Shown: one piece after another, positions 21,768 to 30,839 of the stretch
Layout: each line of letters starts with the position of its first letter
Numbering within the stretch: the first letter of the stretch is position 1
Assembly: GCA_004297465.1 (NCBI GenBank)
Contig: SCUB01000019.1
Coordinates: 271,411 to 335,410 of the forward strand
Origin: Xanthobacteraceae bacterium
GTDB taxonomy: Bacteria > Pseudomonadota > Alphaproteobacteria > Rhizobiales > Xanthobacteraceae
DNA length: 64,000 nucleotides
Direction: 5' to 3'
Program-made: the position numbers and the translations under genes
Notes under the pieces: model-generated
Told to the model about the DNA's origin: nothing
The model's database searches: none
The model's input: the letters and a program-made list of their open reading frames with translations, nothing else

Positions 21768-23201
21768 TTACGGCCCGACATCCTCGGCGCCGACATAGGC
21801 GATGCGCACCATGTTGGTGGCGCCCGGCGTTCCCAGCGGCACGCCGGCGACGATGATGACGCGCTGCCCGGCCTTGGCGAAACCGTCGCTGAACGCCATG
21901 CGGCAGGCGCGGTTGACCATGTCGTCCTGGTCGTGCGCGTCCTCGGCGACGACGCAATGCACGCCCCATACCAGCGACAGCTTGCGCCCCGTCGCGCTGT
22001 TCGGGGTGATCGCCACCACCGGCGGCTTGGGCCGCTCGCGCGCCACCCTGAGCGCGGTCGAGCCCGAGCTGGTCCAGCAGATGATGGTGGAGAGGTCGAG
22101 CGTCTCGGCGATGGTGCGCGCGGCTTCCGCGATGGCGTCGGCGCCGGTCGGTTCCGGATCGGGCCGCTGGGCGCGGATGACGGTGCGGTAGGTGGGATCG
22201 CGCTCCACCTCCTCGGCGATGCGGTTCATGGTGCTGACCGCCTCGACCGGGAATTTGCCCGCCGCCGATTCGGCCGACAGCATGATGGCGTCGGCACCCT
22301 CGAACACCGCGGTGGCGACGTCGGAGACCTCGGCGCGCGTCGGCACCGGACTCTGGATCATCGATTCCAGCATCTGCGTCGCGATCACGATCGGCTTGCC
22401 GGCGCGCCGCGCCATGCGCGTCATCTGCTTCTGCAGGCCGGGCACGCGCTCGGCCGGCATCTCGACGCCGAGGTCGCCGCGCGCCACCATCAGCGCGTCG
22501 GCGGCGTCGAGGATCTCGGCCAGGCGCTCGATCGCCTGCGGCTTCTCGATCTTGGCCATCACCGAGGCGCGGCCGCGCACCAGCTTCTTGGTCTCGATCA
22601 CGTCCTCGGGGCGCTGCACGAACGACAGCGCCACCCAATCGATGCCGCATTCGAGCGCGGCGTCGAGGTCGGCGCGATCCTTGGGCGTCATCGCCGACAT
22701 CGGCAGGTCGGTGTCGGGCAGGCTGACGCCCTTGCGGTCGGACACCTTGCCGCCGACCGCCACGCGCGTCACCACGCGCCCCGGCGTGTGCTCCTCGACG
22801 ATGAGGCGGATCTTGCCGTCGTCGATGAGCAGCGCATGGCCGGGCCGCAGCGCGGCGAGGATTTCCGGATGCGGCAGCTGCACGCGGCTCTTGTCGCCGG
22901 GCGCGGCATCGGCATCGACGATGAACGCCTCGCCGTTCTTGAGCATGATGCCGCCCTCGGCGAAGGTGCCGAGCCGGAGCTTGGGCCCCTGCAAGTCGAC
23001 CAGGATGCCGATCGGACGGCCATAGCTGCCCTCGACGTTGCGGATGGTGGCGACCATTTCGCGCAGCTTGTCGTGCGGCGTGTGGCTCATGTTGATGCGG
23101 AACACGTCGGCGCCGGCCTCGAACAGGCGGCGGATGACGGCGCTGTCGGCCGAGGCGGGACCGAGCGTCGCCAGGATCTTGATGCGGCGCAGCCGTCTCA
23201 T
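21768..23201 (-). CDS. pyk: Pyruvate kinase
   Basis: The 477-residue enzyme makes pyruvate and ATP from phosphoenolpyruvate and ADP. It opens MRRLRRIKILATLGPASAD, has the FRINMSHTPHD substrate loop, the active-site motif ASVMAKIEKPQAIERL with the catalytic Lys, MVARGDLGVEMPAERVPGLQK in the barrel, and EVSDVATAVFEGADAIMLSAESA. Length and domain order (A, B, A, C) are standard. DUF1036 lies 7 bases upstream in the same transcript, a common alphaproteobacterial pairing. Confidence 0.97.
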   Translation of the reverse strand: MRRLRRIKILATLGPASADSAVIRRLFEAGADVFRINMSHTPHDKLREMVATIRNVEGSYGRPIGILVDLQGPKLRLGTFAEGGIMLKNGEAFIVDADAAPGDKSRVQLPHPEILAALRPGHALLIDDGKIRLIVEEHTPGRVVTRVAVGGKVSDRKGVSLPDTDLPMSAMTPKDRADLDAALECGIDWVALSFVQRPEDVIETKKLVRGRASVMAKIEKPQAIERLAEILDAADALMVARGDLGVEMPAERVPGLQKQMTRMARRAGKPIVIATQMLESMIQSPVPTRAEVSDVATAVFEGADAIMLSAESAAGKFPVEAVSTMNRIAEEVERDPTYRTVIRAQRPDPEPTGADAIAEAARTIAETLDLSTIICWTSSGSTALRVARERPKPPVVAITPNSATGRKLSLVWGVHCVVAEDAHDQDDMVNRACRMAFSDGFAKAGQRVIIVAGVPLGTPGATNMVRIAYVGAEDVGP

Positions 23202-23208
23202 GTCGGGC

Positions 23209-23757
23209 TCATTTCCTGGGCGGTTGCGGGCCGGGCGGGATTATGGAGCCGGGGTTGGGAAGCCCCGGCAGGCCGGGCGGCGGCTGGATGGACTTTTCGC
23301 CGGATTCGGTCAGTTGCACGGTCCAGGACCTCTGTTCGCCGGTGTCGACCTCGAAGAAGCCGGTGCGGTCGTAGCCGCGCGCCAGGCAATCCTCGGTGCC
23401 GCGGATGGTGAATTCCTTGTCGCGGCTGCACATGAAGGCTTGCCCCGACCACTCGCCGCCACGGTCGTAATCTATGGCGTAGATGTAATAATATCGTGCG
23501 ACAAGCGTTCCCTTGAGCAGCGTCTCGCAACTGCGCGGGGCGACGTTCCACCAGCCTTCGGTGGCCCAGCCGTCATTGTCCTTGTAGCCGAGCGCGATGC
23601 CGACGCGGCTTGCGGTGTTGTTGCAGAGCCGGAAGTCGGCCCATGCCGGCGACGCCATCAGGCCGGCGGCAAGGCATGCCCAGGCCGCCAGCCAGCGGCC
23701 GATGGCGCGGCCGTGCCGGGGGAAGGGGAATCGGCGGGAGGGCAGGATGGATGTCAT
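23209..23757 (-). CDS. DUF1036 family exported protein
   Basis: This 182-residue protein has an arginine-rich start and a signal-peptide-like hydrophobic stretch (WLAAWACLAAGLMASPAWA). Mature residues begin DFRLCNNTASRVGIALGYK, the DUF1036 signature, followed by GWWNVAPRSCETLLKG and cysteines likely to form disulphides. A Pro/Gly-rich tail ends the protein. Function is unknown; the family is typically encoded directly upstream of pyk in this lineage, as here. Confidence 0.85.
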   Translation of the reverse strand: MTSILPSRRFPFPRHGRAIGRWLAAWACLAAGLMASPAWADFRLCNNTASRVGIALGYKDNDGWATEGWWNVAPRSCETLLKGTLVARYYYIYAIDYDRGGEWSGQAFMCSRDKEFTIRGTEDCLARGYDRTGFFEVDTGEQRSWTVQLTESGEKSIQPPPGLPGLPNPGSIIPPGPQPPRK

Positions 23758-23890
23758 TTCCGCTTGCGAGGAATGGTTTTCGGGCTGATTTCGCGTAACC
23801 CCTCCACCGCTGTCAACGATGATCGCCGCCGGATGTGGCGAAACCGGCGCCGAACCGTTAATTTGGGGGCCGGATCTGGAGATTTCACCA

Positions 23891-24190
23891 ATGACGATCG
23901 ACGACGCCACCCGCACCGAACTGGAAGCCGCCGCCTTCCGCCGCCTGGTCGAACACCTGCGCGCGCGTACCGACGTGCAGAATATCGACATGATGAATCT
24001 GGCCGGCTTCTGCCGCAACTGCCTGTCCAACTGGTTCAAGGAAGCCGCCGACGCGCGCGGCATTGCGCTGTCGAAGGACGACAGCCGTCGCGCGATCTAT
24101 GGCATGCCGTACGAGGAGTGGAAGGCGAAATACCAGACCTCGGCGACGCCGGAAGCCGCCGCCGAGCTCAAGAAGCATCATCACCACTAG
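23891..24190 (+). CDS. DUF1244 family protein
   Basis: This 99-residue cytoplasmic protein matches DUF1244: LEAAAFRRLVEHLRARTDVQNIDMMNLAGFCRNCLSNWF, then GMPYEEWKAKYQ (shown in parts only). The CRNC pair might bind a metal or form a disulphide. It ends KKHHHH, a natural histidine tail that could affect metal-affinity purifications. Function is unknown. It stands alone upstream of gapR with a 216-base gap in which I see nothing definite. Confidence 0.85.
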   Translation: MTIDDATRTELEAAAFRRLVEHLRARTDVQNIDMMNLAGFCRNCLSNWFKEAADARGIALSKDDSRRAIYGMPYEEWKAKYQTSATPEAAAELKKHHHH

Positions 24191-24406
24191 CATGGGTATG
24201 TGCGCGAAGAAGCCTGGCGCGTGCGCTTTTTGAGTCTTCGCGCGCCTTCCCGCATAAAGGCAACGGTCAATCGCCGCGTCGGTCTCGACGCGGTTATTTT
24301 CATGCGGCCTGTGGGTCGCTGTGGATGAGCATGCAAGCGCCTTGACGGAGCAAGCCGCGGTCCGCGAAGTGGCGGGGCGCAATCCCCGCGTCACCAGGAG
24401 TACCCC

Positions 24407-24685
24407 ATGGCCACGTCCGCCGCCGCCAAGACCAACGAAGAATACGCGCACAACTTCGCCAAGGACCAGCTCAAGGCCATTATCGAGCGCATCGAGCGGC
24501 TGGAAGAGGAAAAGAAGGCGATCGCCGACGACATCCGCGACGTCTACGCCGAGGCCAAGGGCAACGGCTTCGAGGTCAAGGCGCTGCGCACCATCGTGCG
24601 GCTGCGCCGCGAGGACGCCAACGAGCGGGCCGAATACGAGACCATCCTGGAGACCTACATGCATGCACTCGGCATGATGGCGTGA
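24407..24685 (+). CDS. gapR: GapR, nucleoid-associated protein (DUF2312/UPF0335)
   Basis: The 92-residue protein matches DUF2312, shown in Caulobacter to be GapR, an essential DNA-clamping protein that binds overtwisted AT-rich DNA ahead of replication forks and aids topoisomerase activity. Family features: [20 protein letters not shown] (coiled coil, residues 19-38), [17 protein letters not shown] and the basic helix [16 protein letters not shown]. Length is typical. It is preceded by CCAGGAG and stands alone. Confidence 0.93.
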   Translation: MATSAAAKTNEEYAHNFAKDQLKAIIERIERLEEEKKAIADDIRDVYAEAKGNGFEVKALRTIVRLRREDANERAEYETILETYMHALGMMA

Positions 24686-24740
24686 GGCCGTCGCCGGCGG
24701 CGTTGCCGGGATGTTCGTTCCGGCTGGACGTTCCTTTCCG

Positions 24741-24834
24741 TCTTTGCCGGGCTTGACCCGGCAATCCATCTGACTAGCCAAGTCAATGGCGGCAAGGAGA
24801 TGGATGCGCAGGGATCAAGCCCGCGCATGACGAG
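24741..24834. repeat. REP-like palindromic repeat, copy A
   Basis: The unit combines a GCCGGGCTTGACCCGGC palindrome with an outer palindrome ending in AAGCCCGCGCATGACG. A close relative is at 26753-26827 and a decayed one at 61445-61485. It lies between the convergent genes gapR and the DUF882 gene, the usual place for such elements, and may form a large stem in either transcript. Confidence 0.65.
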
Positions 24835-24873
24835 GCCGAGAACGCAGCACGCAGGGAAGCCTGCGGCCGCGCT

Positions 24874-26433
24874 TTAGCGCAGCGCGGCGGTGCGGGTGAT
24901 GAAGCTCACGGTGGAGAGCTGCGCCGTCGCCGAGCCGGTGAACTGGCTGGTGATCACGCCCTGATGCGGATCGGCGCAGAAGCCGACCGCCAGCGCGCTG
25001 CGCGGCTTGACCATCAGGGAAGCGAGCGTGGTGAGATCGGGCTCGCCGAACGCGGTGACGGCCAGCGCATCATGCGCGCTCGGCGCGGCGATCAGCGCGC
25101 GCAGCCAAGGATCCTGGCTGGCGGAGATCGCCACCACCTTGGCGGCCTGCTCGCCGGCGTCGCGGTTCAGCACGGGCTGGGTGAGGCTGGCCGGCGAGGG
25201 CGGCCGCAGCCGCGGCACCGGGGCGCTGGCGGCGACGATGCGGCTGCGCTCGGTCAGCGTCGGGGCGGCGAAGGCAAGCGCCTGTGCCTGCGCGGCGGTT
25301 GGCTTCGGAGCGTCGTCACCCCAGAAGCCGCGGGCGTTGATGATGTCGGCGGGCGTCTGCGGACGCGGCTCGGGTGCGCGCGCGGATTGCGGCGGCGCGG
25401 CGGCGACCTGGTAGGTGGCGGCCGGACGGCTGCGCGGCAGCGGCGCCGGTTCGGCGGTCCTGGTGTCGGGAGCCTTGATGTCGGCCTTCTTCGGCTCGGC
25501 CGCTTTGGGCTCGGCAACCCTGGACTCTGCCCTGGCGGCGGTTTTGGTTGCCGGCGCGGCAACGCTCGCCGTTTCGTCCTCGTCGTCGTTCGATTTGCCG
25601 CCGAGCAGGGAAGCCAGCATGCCGGGCCTGGCCCTGGAGCCGAATCCGTCGGTGTCCCTGGCGGTGCGGCGCTTCTCGATGTCGGCCATCGCCAGCGCAT
25701 AGCCCGGCAACGGATTGCCGTCGGACGGCACGTGCACGGTGCGCCCGTTGGGGAACACGCGCGCCAATTGGTCGTGGCTCATGCGCGGCCAGTGGCGGAT
25801 GCGGCCGGTGTCGAGATGCACGAACGGCGAGCCGGAGGTCGGATAGAAGCCGACGCCGCCACGCTGCAGGCGCAGGCCGGCGGCGCGGATCTGATCGAGC
25901 GACACGCCGGGGATGAAGAAATCCATGGCGTTGCCCTGCATGTGCTGGCTGAAGCGGGCGACGCCCGACGAACGGCGGCGCAGCATGGCGTTGGTGGCGG
26001 GCGAGCGGTAGGCGGAGATGATCTGGACCGGCTGCCTGGCGTCGACGTCGCGGTAGACTTCCCACACGATGTCGAACAGATGACGGTCCATCGTGGTTGG
26101 TTCCTGGGAGCGCCAGTCGCGCAGGAACCAGTTGAGCTTCTTGAGGCCATCCTCGTCGTAGCGCCCGTTGCGCTTGAAGGTGACGGTGATGTCTTCGCCG
26201 GAATGGGTGTGATGGATGGTCAGGCTGCGGGTTTCGCCATAGGCGGTGGCGTCATGCACGGTGCCGGCGCCGACCATCAGCAGCGCCGAGGTCGCGCCGA
26301 GGCCAACGGCGAGACGCGCGGCCAGCCGGCTGCGCGAGAACGCCGCGAGGGAAGATATGCGCGCTAGGCGAATTGGCACGAAGCTGCCCACCCCGATTGA
26401 TCTCAGTCGAAAGCATCTGTCCGCCGCCCCCAC
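24874..26433 (-). CDS. DUF882/peptidase M15-like cell-wall hydrolase with long C-terminal tail
   Basis: This protein of 519 residues has an N-terminal hydrophobic export segment (LAARLAVGLGATSALLMVGAG). Residues about 70-230 form a YcbK/DUF882 domain of the LAS metallopeptidase fold: ISAYRSPATNAML, then the zinc-site-like SQHMQGNAMDFFIPG and a later FVHLDTGRIRHWP with the last His. Such enzymes are thought to cut peptidoglycan peptides. The remaining 280 residues are Ala/Pro/Lys-rich and then a conserved-looking C-terminal block (ITSQFTGSATAQLSTVSFIT). The start is uncertain: the frame opens with GTG at 26433, and further GTGs lie 15-20 codons in. It is convergent with gapR. Confidence 0.75.
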   Translation of the reverse strand: MGAADRCFRLRSIGVGSFVPIRLARISSLAAFSRSRLAARLAVGLGATSALLMVGAGTVHDATAYGETRSLTIHHTHSGEDITVTFKRNGRYDEDGLKKLNWFLRDWRSQEPTTMDRHLFDIVWEVYRDVDARQPVQIISAYRSPATNAMLRRRSSGVARFSQHMQGNAMDFFIPGVSLDQIRAAGLRLQRGGVGFYPTSGSPFVHLDTGRIRHWPRMSHDQLARVFPNGRTVHVPSDGNPLPGYALAMADIEKRRTARDTDGFGSRARPGMLASLLGGKSNDDEDETASVAAPATKTAARAESRVAEPKAAEPKKADIKAPDTRTAEPAPLPRSRPAATYQVAAAPPQSARAPEPRPQTPADIINARGFWGDDAPKPTAAQAQALAFAAPTLTERSRIVAASAPVPRLRPPSPASLTQPVLNRDAGEQAAKVVAISASQDPWLRALIAAPSAHDALAVTAFGEPDLTTLASLMVKPRSALAVGFCADPHQGVITSQFTGSATAQLSTVSFITRTAALR

Positions 26434-26651
26434 GGCAGCGGAGTGATGAACGCAACCTTAATCGGGAAGGGTTAATTGAGATTTGACACCCCGCCCCCAA
26501 GTGACCGTTCGAGTAGCGGGCGAGTATGGCGAAAAATAGCCCCCTGCCGGATCGGTCGTTTTGGCTGGTTAATGGGGCTGGCCGCCACGAACTGGCCATG
26601 ACGGATCAACATCTTGAAAAGCTTGTATTTATTTCCGTCATGATGCCGCGA
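26434..26651. other. Gene-free leader of the DUF882 gene
   Basis: An AT-richer stretch (around 26520-26640) likely holds the promoter of the DUF882 gene, read leftwards. No coding frame with a start signal is seen. Confidence 0.4.
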
Positions 26652-26692
26652 AACAAAACGGCCGCGGGCGCAAGGCCAGCGGCCGTTTTGTT
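26652..26692 (-). terminator. Strong bidirectional-type terminator hairpin after the L,D-transpeptidase gene
   Basis: Perfect 14-base arms, AACAAAACGGCCGC (26652-26665) and its complement (26679-26692), enclose a 13-base loop. The A/T ends of the arms give TTTTGTT on either strand. It most likely ends the transpeptidase transcript, which comes from the right. Confidence 0.7.
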
Positions 26693-26752
26693 CGTAAGCC
26701 CGTCCCCGGGAGGAGGGCATAGGGCGGATCGCGTGCGTCCAAGCCCCCACTT

Positions 26753-26827
26753 CGTCATGGCCGGGCTTGACCCGGCCATCCATCTTTTCTGCTTGAGACG
26801 GATGCGCGGGTCGAGCCCGCGCATGAT
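26753..26827. repeat. REP-like palindromic repeat, copy B
   Basis: It opens with CATGGCCGGGCTTGACCCGG and closes with TCGAGCCCGCGCATGA, the same architecture as 24741-24834. It is located 25 bases beyond the transpeptidase stop. Confidence 0.65.
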
Positions 26828-26852
26828 GCGCATGACGACCCTGTCGGCCGGC

Positions 26853-28934
26853 CTAACGCTGGGCGCGGCGCGAGCGCCGCGACGGCGGCGGGGGTGGTTC
26901 GGCGGGGCCGCCGCCGAACAGGCGCTCGAGGAACGAAGGTCCGCTGGAATAGTTGCCGACGACGCCGTCCGGCAGGCTGACCGAGGGCCGGCCGTAGCTC
27001 GGCTGCGCGTGCGAGACCGCGACCTCGAGGCTGCGGCGCTCGGAGCCGCGCAACAGTTCGAACATGCGCGCGTCGCGGCCGTAGACGTCCTTGCGGATCT
27101 CCAGCTTGCCGGCCTCGTTCACGAACGCGGTCTGGTAGGTGATGTTGACCGGGATCGGGATCGGGAAGTTGATGTTGATCTCGCTCGAGCCGTACATGCC
27201 GCGAATCTTCTCCACGGTGTAGTGCTCGTGCGGCAGCGTGATCTTGAGCAGCGTGGCGGCGTACTGGTCCGGGTTCTGCACCCGCATGCAGCCGTGGCTG
27301 TAGGCGCGCGTCTCGTGCGCGAACAGGTTCTTGTCCGGCGTGTCGTGCTGGTACACCAGGAACTTGTTGGGGAAGTTGAAGCGGATGCGGCCGAGCGCGT
27401 TGCCGGCGCCCGGCGGCTGCGAGATGTGCACGCTGCCGTCGCGGTTCTGGCTCAGCCTGAGCCCCATGCGCTGCAGCACGGTCGGATCCTGGCGCAGCGC
27501 CGGCAGGTATTCGTTGTAGACGATCGACGGCGGCACGTTCCAGGTCGGGTTGACGGTGATGAACTTCATCGTCTCCGACAGCATCGGGGTCGCGGTCTTG
27601 CCGGGCTTGCCGGTGACGACGCGGGTGGTCCACACCGGCGCGCCGTTCTGCATCACCTTGAGCGTGAAGTCGGGAATGTTGAGGATGACATAGGCGTTGC
27701 CGAGCCTGGGCTCGCCGAGCTGGCGCGGCAGCCAGCGCCAGCGCTCCATGTTGACCCGCACGATGTCGATGATGCGGTCCTTCCTCGGGCTGTTGAAGGC
27801 GCGCACGGTGGCGTTGTCGAGCGTGCCGGTGGCGGCGAGGTCGTGGTTCATCTGGAATTTCTTCACCGCCTCGGCGACGGCGGCGTCGTAATGGCGGTCG
27901 TCGGCGCTGGCGACGCCAAGGCGCGCGCGCAGGGCCGGCACGCGGTCGTCCTCGGCCGGCGGCTTTTTCTTGCTGAACTTGAGCACCGCGCCCTCGGCGA
28001 TGGGGGCGGCGGGCGTCTCGCTCTGGCCGCGCAGTTCGGCGAGCTTGGCCTTGAGCGCCTTGTAGCCCTCGTGCGGCGGATTGTAGCCATCAAGCGCGGC
28101 GGCGGCGTCGGGCGCGTCGGCGACCTTGGCCAGCACCTCGGCGGGGTCGACCGGGTGCTCGGGATAGGCGATGTCGGCGGACACGCGCGACCAGTGCATG
28201 CGGCCCGAATAGGCGTGACGCGCATACTCCAGTACGGTCGCGGTGAGCTGCAGCTCGGCTGCGGCCAGCGCCTCGGGCGAGCTGGCCGTGGCAAGATCCG
28301 GCATCGGATAGTCGGCCGCGTCGAGGCCGTCGGCGCCGGCGCCCTTGAGCCGGGCGATGGCGCTGAGCGCGCGCGCGGTCGGCTTGCCGGCGGTGCTCCA
28401 CAGCGGGGCATGGTTGCGCGCGGCGTAGAAGGCCTCGACCGCGGTGCGCTCGGCCTTGCTGTCGAACTGCTTGAGTCCCTTGCTGGCGATCAGCTCGCGC
28501 AATTTGTCGGCGACCGCCTGGTCGGCGGCGGCCACGGCTTTCGCCGCGTCCTTGGCCGGATCGGCCGCGATGACGGGCGCGGCCGCGGGCGGAGCCGGGG
28601 TCGCGGCCGGCGCGGCGACCGCCGGCTCGGCGGGCTTGGCGTCCTCCGCCTTCTGTTCGGGCTTGGCTTCGGGCGGCTTGGCCTCGGACGGCTTGGCTTC
28701 AGAAACCGTGGGTTCGGACGGTTTGGATTCGGAAGCTTTGGCCTCGGTGACCGGGGGTGCGGCGGTGGTATCGGGTGCGGCCGACGGCGTGGTCGAGGCG
28801 ACCGTTTCCGGGCTGGAGGTTTGCGCTAGGGCCGGGACTCCTGCCAGCGTCATCCATGTGGCGAGCGCCACAGCCAAAGTCCGGCCCAGCGCATAACGGT
28901 CGTGACGCTTGCGGTCAGTCAAAAAGTCATTCAT
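26853..28934 (-). CDS. L,D-transpeptidase (YcbB/LdtD-like) with peptidoglycan-binding domain
   Basis: This 693-residue exported enzyme should form 3-3 cross-links in peptidoglycan or attach proteins to it. A signal peptide (LAVALATWMTLAGVPALAQ) is followed by a 100-residue Ala/Pro/Lys/Glu tract with SEAKPSEAKPPEAKP-type repeats that may span the periplasm. A scaffold domain (residues about 150-350), a PG_binding_1 helix bundle (VKKFQMNHDLAATGTLDNAT) and the YkuD catalytic domain follow. The catalytic motif is YSHGCMRVQNP with the nucleophilic Cys. The C-terminus is Pro/Arg-rich. ATG 28934 (MNDFLTDRKRHDRY) precedes the signal; the frame continues 17 codons upstream. Confidence 0.9.
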   Translation of the reverse strand: MNDFLTDRKRHDRYALGRTLAVALATWMTLAGVPALAQTSSPETVASTTPSAAPDTTAAPPVTEAKASESKPSEPTVSEAKPSEAKPPEAKPEQKAEDAKPAEPAVAAPAATPAPPAAAPVIAADPAKDAAKAVAAADQAVADKLRELIASKGLKQFDSKAERTAVEAFYAARNHAPLWSTAGKPTARALSAIARLKGAGADGLDAADYPMPDLATASSPEALAAAELQLTATVLEYARHAYSGRMHWSRVSADIAYPEHPVDPAEVLAKVADAPDAAAALDGYNPPHEGYKALKAKLAELRGQSETPAAPIAEGAVLKFSKKKPPAEDDRVPALRARLGVASADDRHYDAAVAEAVKKFQMNHDLAATGTLDNATVRAFNSPRKDRIIDIVRVNMERWRWLPRQLGEPRLGNAYVILNIPDFTLKVMQNGAPVWTTRVVTGKPGKTATPMLSETMKFITVNPTWNVPPSIVYNEYLPALRQDPTVLQRMGLRLSQNRDGSVHISQPPGAGNALGRIRFNFPNKFLVYQHDTPDKNLFAHETRAYSHGCMRVQNPDQYAATLLKITLPHEHYTVEKIRGMYGSSEININFPIPIPVNITYQTAFVNEAGKLEIRKDVYGRDARMFELLRGSERRSLEVAVSHAQPSYGRPSVSLPDGVVGNYSSGPSFLERLFGGGPAEPPPPPSRRSRRAQR

Positions 28935-29211
28935 CCGACACCCCTTGAGCCCCAAAATAGCGGCGCGTTCCGCGCCGCTGGTCATGAATCAATTCAAATC
29001 CGCTGCCCGGTCAATTCGTTACGGTATTTCCAACCGTCCTCGACTGGGCTTTCTGTAACGCGCCCATTGCTTGTAGATAGCATGACTCGCGAGGCGAACC
29101 AGTGACGCCCCTGCCATCACGCAGAACTGACTTCAAATCGTTCCAGTACGCAACAGCCCGCCATTGTCCGGTACAGGCTTTTCCATTGGTCTGTTACTCC
29201 GCCGCAACGGT

Positions 29212-30717
29212 TCAAGACGAGCCGTCGGATACCGGCTTCTTGCCATCGATGGCGTCGAGCTTGCGGTACAGCGTCGAGCGGCCGATCCGCAGCCGGCGCG
29301 CCACTTCCGACATCTGGCCGCGGTAATGGGCAATGGCGAAGCGGATGATCTCGGTCTCCAGCTCGTCGAGCGGACGCACCTCGTCGTCGGCGGTCATGAG
29401 CGGCAGGCTGGCGGCGGCAGGCATCGCCGGCGCGGCCAGTGGCGCGATCGGTATCTCGGAACCATTGAGTAGCGGCGCTGGGGCCGCCGGCCGCCATTCC
29501 ACTTTCATGTCCTTGGTTTCGAGCGCGCCGGCGACGGCCTGCGTGGCGAGCTGGGGGAAGTCGTCGGCGCCGAGCGCGTCGTCCTCGCTCATGACCACGG
29601 CGCGATAGACGGCGTTTTCGAGCTGGCGCACGTTGCCGGGCCAGTCGAACGCCTTGAGCCGCTGCAGCGCCTCGGCGGTGACCGCGCCGATGGCGCGGTT
29701 CTCCTCGGCGCAGAAGCGGGCGAGGAAGTGGCGCGTGAGTTGGACGATGTCCTCGCGGCGCTGGCGCAGCGGCGGCACGGTCAGCGCCAGCACATGCAGG
29801 CGGTAGAACAGGTCCTCGCGAAACGCGCCGGCCTTCACGCGGTCGATCAGGCTGCGGTTGGTCGCCGAGATGATGCGGACGTCGACCCGGACCGGGTGGC
29901 GCGCGCCGACCGGCTCGACCTCGCCGGTCTGCACCGCGCGCAGCAGCTTGACCTGGGCGGCGAGCGGCAGTTCGCCGACCTCGTCGAGGAACAGCGTGCC
30001 CCCGGAGGCTTCGATGAACTTGCCGGTGTGGCGCTCGGTGGCGCCGGTGAAGGCGCCTTTCTCGTGGCCGAACAGGATCGACTCGACGAGGTTGTCGGGA
30101 ATGGCGCCGCAGTTGACGGCGACGAACGGCTTGGCCGCGCGCTCGCCCGAGCCATGCACGGCGCGCGCGATCAGTTCCTTGCCGACGCCGGATTCGCCCT
30201 CGATCAGCACCGGGATGGCCGAGGCCGCGGCCTTTTGCGCCGAACGCAGCATCGCCGCCATCGCCGCGTTGCGGGTGATGATGTCGGAAAATGTCAGCAC
30301 GCCGTCACGGCTGCGCTTGATGCGCTGCAGCTCGCCCTTGAGCGCGCTGGCCGTGAGCGCGTTGCGCAAGGACACCTGCAGCCGTTCGATGCCGACCGGC
30401 TTGACCACGAAATCCTGCGCGCCGCCGCGCATCGCCGACACCACATTGTCGATGCCGCCATGGGCGGTCTGCACGATCACCGGAATGGCGAGATGGGCCG
30501 CGCGCATCTTCGCCAGCATGCCGAGGCCGTCGAGGCCGGGCATGACGAGATCGAGCACCACGGCGTCGATGACGGGCGCGTCGGAGCCGGTCAGCAGGGC
30601 CATGGCGGCGTCGCCGCCCTCGGCGGTCACGACCCCGTAGCCCGAGCGCTGCACCATGTTCTCGAGCAGGCGCCGCTGCACCGGATCGTCATCGACAACA
30701 AGGATGGTAGCGGCCAT
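29212..30717 (-). CDS. Sigma-54-dependent response regulator (NtrC family)
   Basis: The 501-residue activator has three domains: a receiver (ILVVDDDPVQRRLLE; phospho-acceptor Asp in AVVLDLVMPGLDG), an AAA+ ATPase (Walker A GESGVGKELIARA, the sigma-54 contact loop GAFTGA, Walker B GGTLFLDEVGEL) and a C-terminal Fis-type helix-turn-helix (MSEVARRLRIGRSTLYRKLD). It should drive RpoN-dependent promoters after phosphorylation. No histidine kinase is adjacent, so the signal is unknown. It is divergent from the M3 peptidase gene. ATG 30717 fits the receiver start. The 277 bases downstream, before the transpeptidase gene, show nothing definite. Confidence 0.92.
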   Translation of the reverse strand: MAATILVVDDDPVQRRLLENMVQRSGYGVVTAEGGDAAMALLTGSDAPVIDAVVLDLVMPGLDGLGMLAKMRAAHLAIPVIVQTAHGGIDNVVSAMRGGAQDFVVKPVGIERLQVSLRNALTASALKGELQRIKRSRDGVLTFSDIITRNAAMAAMLRSAQKAAASAIPVLIEGESGVGKELIARAVHGSGERAAKPFVAVNCGAIPDNLVESILFGHEKGAFTGATERHTGKFIEASGGTLFLDEVGELPLAAQVKLLRAVQTGEVEPVGARHPVRVDVRIISATNRSLIDRVKAGAFREDLFYRLHVLALTVPPLRQRREDIVQLTRHFLARFCAEENRAIGAVTAEALQRLKAFDWPGNVRQLENAVYRAVVMSEDDALGADDFPQLATQAVAGALETKDMKVEWRPAAPAPLLNGSEIPIAPLAAPAMPAAASLPLMTADDEVRPLDELETEIIRFAIAHYRGQMSEVARRLRIGRSTLYRKLDAIDGKKPVSDGSS

Positions 30718-30839
30718 GGTGGGGTCCGGTGCCTCGAATTCTGTCTCGAATCGGGGCACTGTGGGCCAAGCCGATTAAGGCTCTCTTAAGGGATGCCGTC
30801 GCGCCGCCGCCGTCTTTTTCCGGGTTTGAAACAATCATC

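Noticed and set aside
26526..28829. 767-codon plus-strand frame across the L,D-transpeptidase gene
   Set aside because: It is opposite a protein with signal peptide, YkuD motif and correct length; the plus frame is low-complexity and runs through a terminator hairpin.
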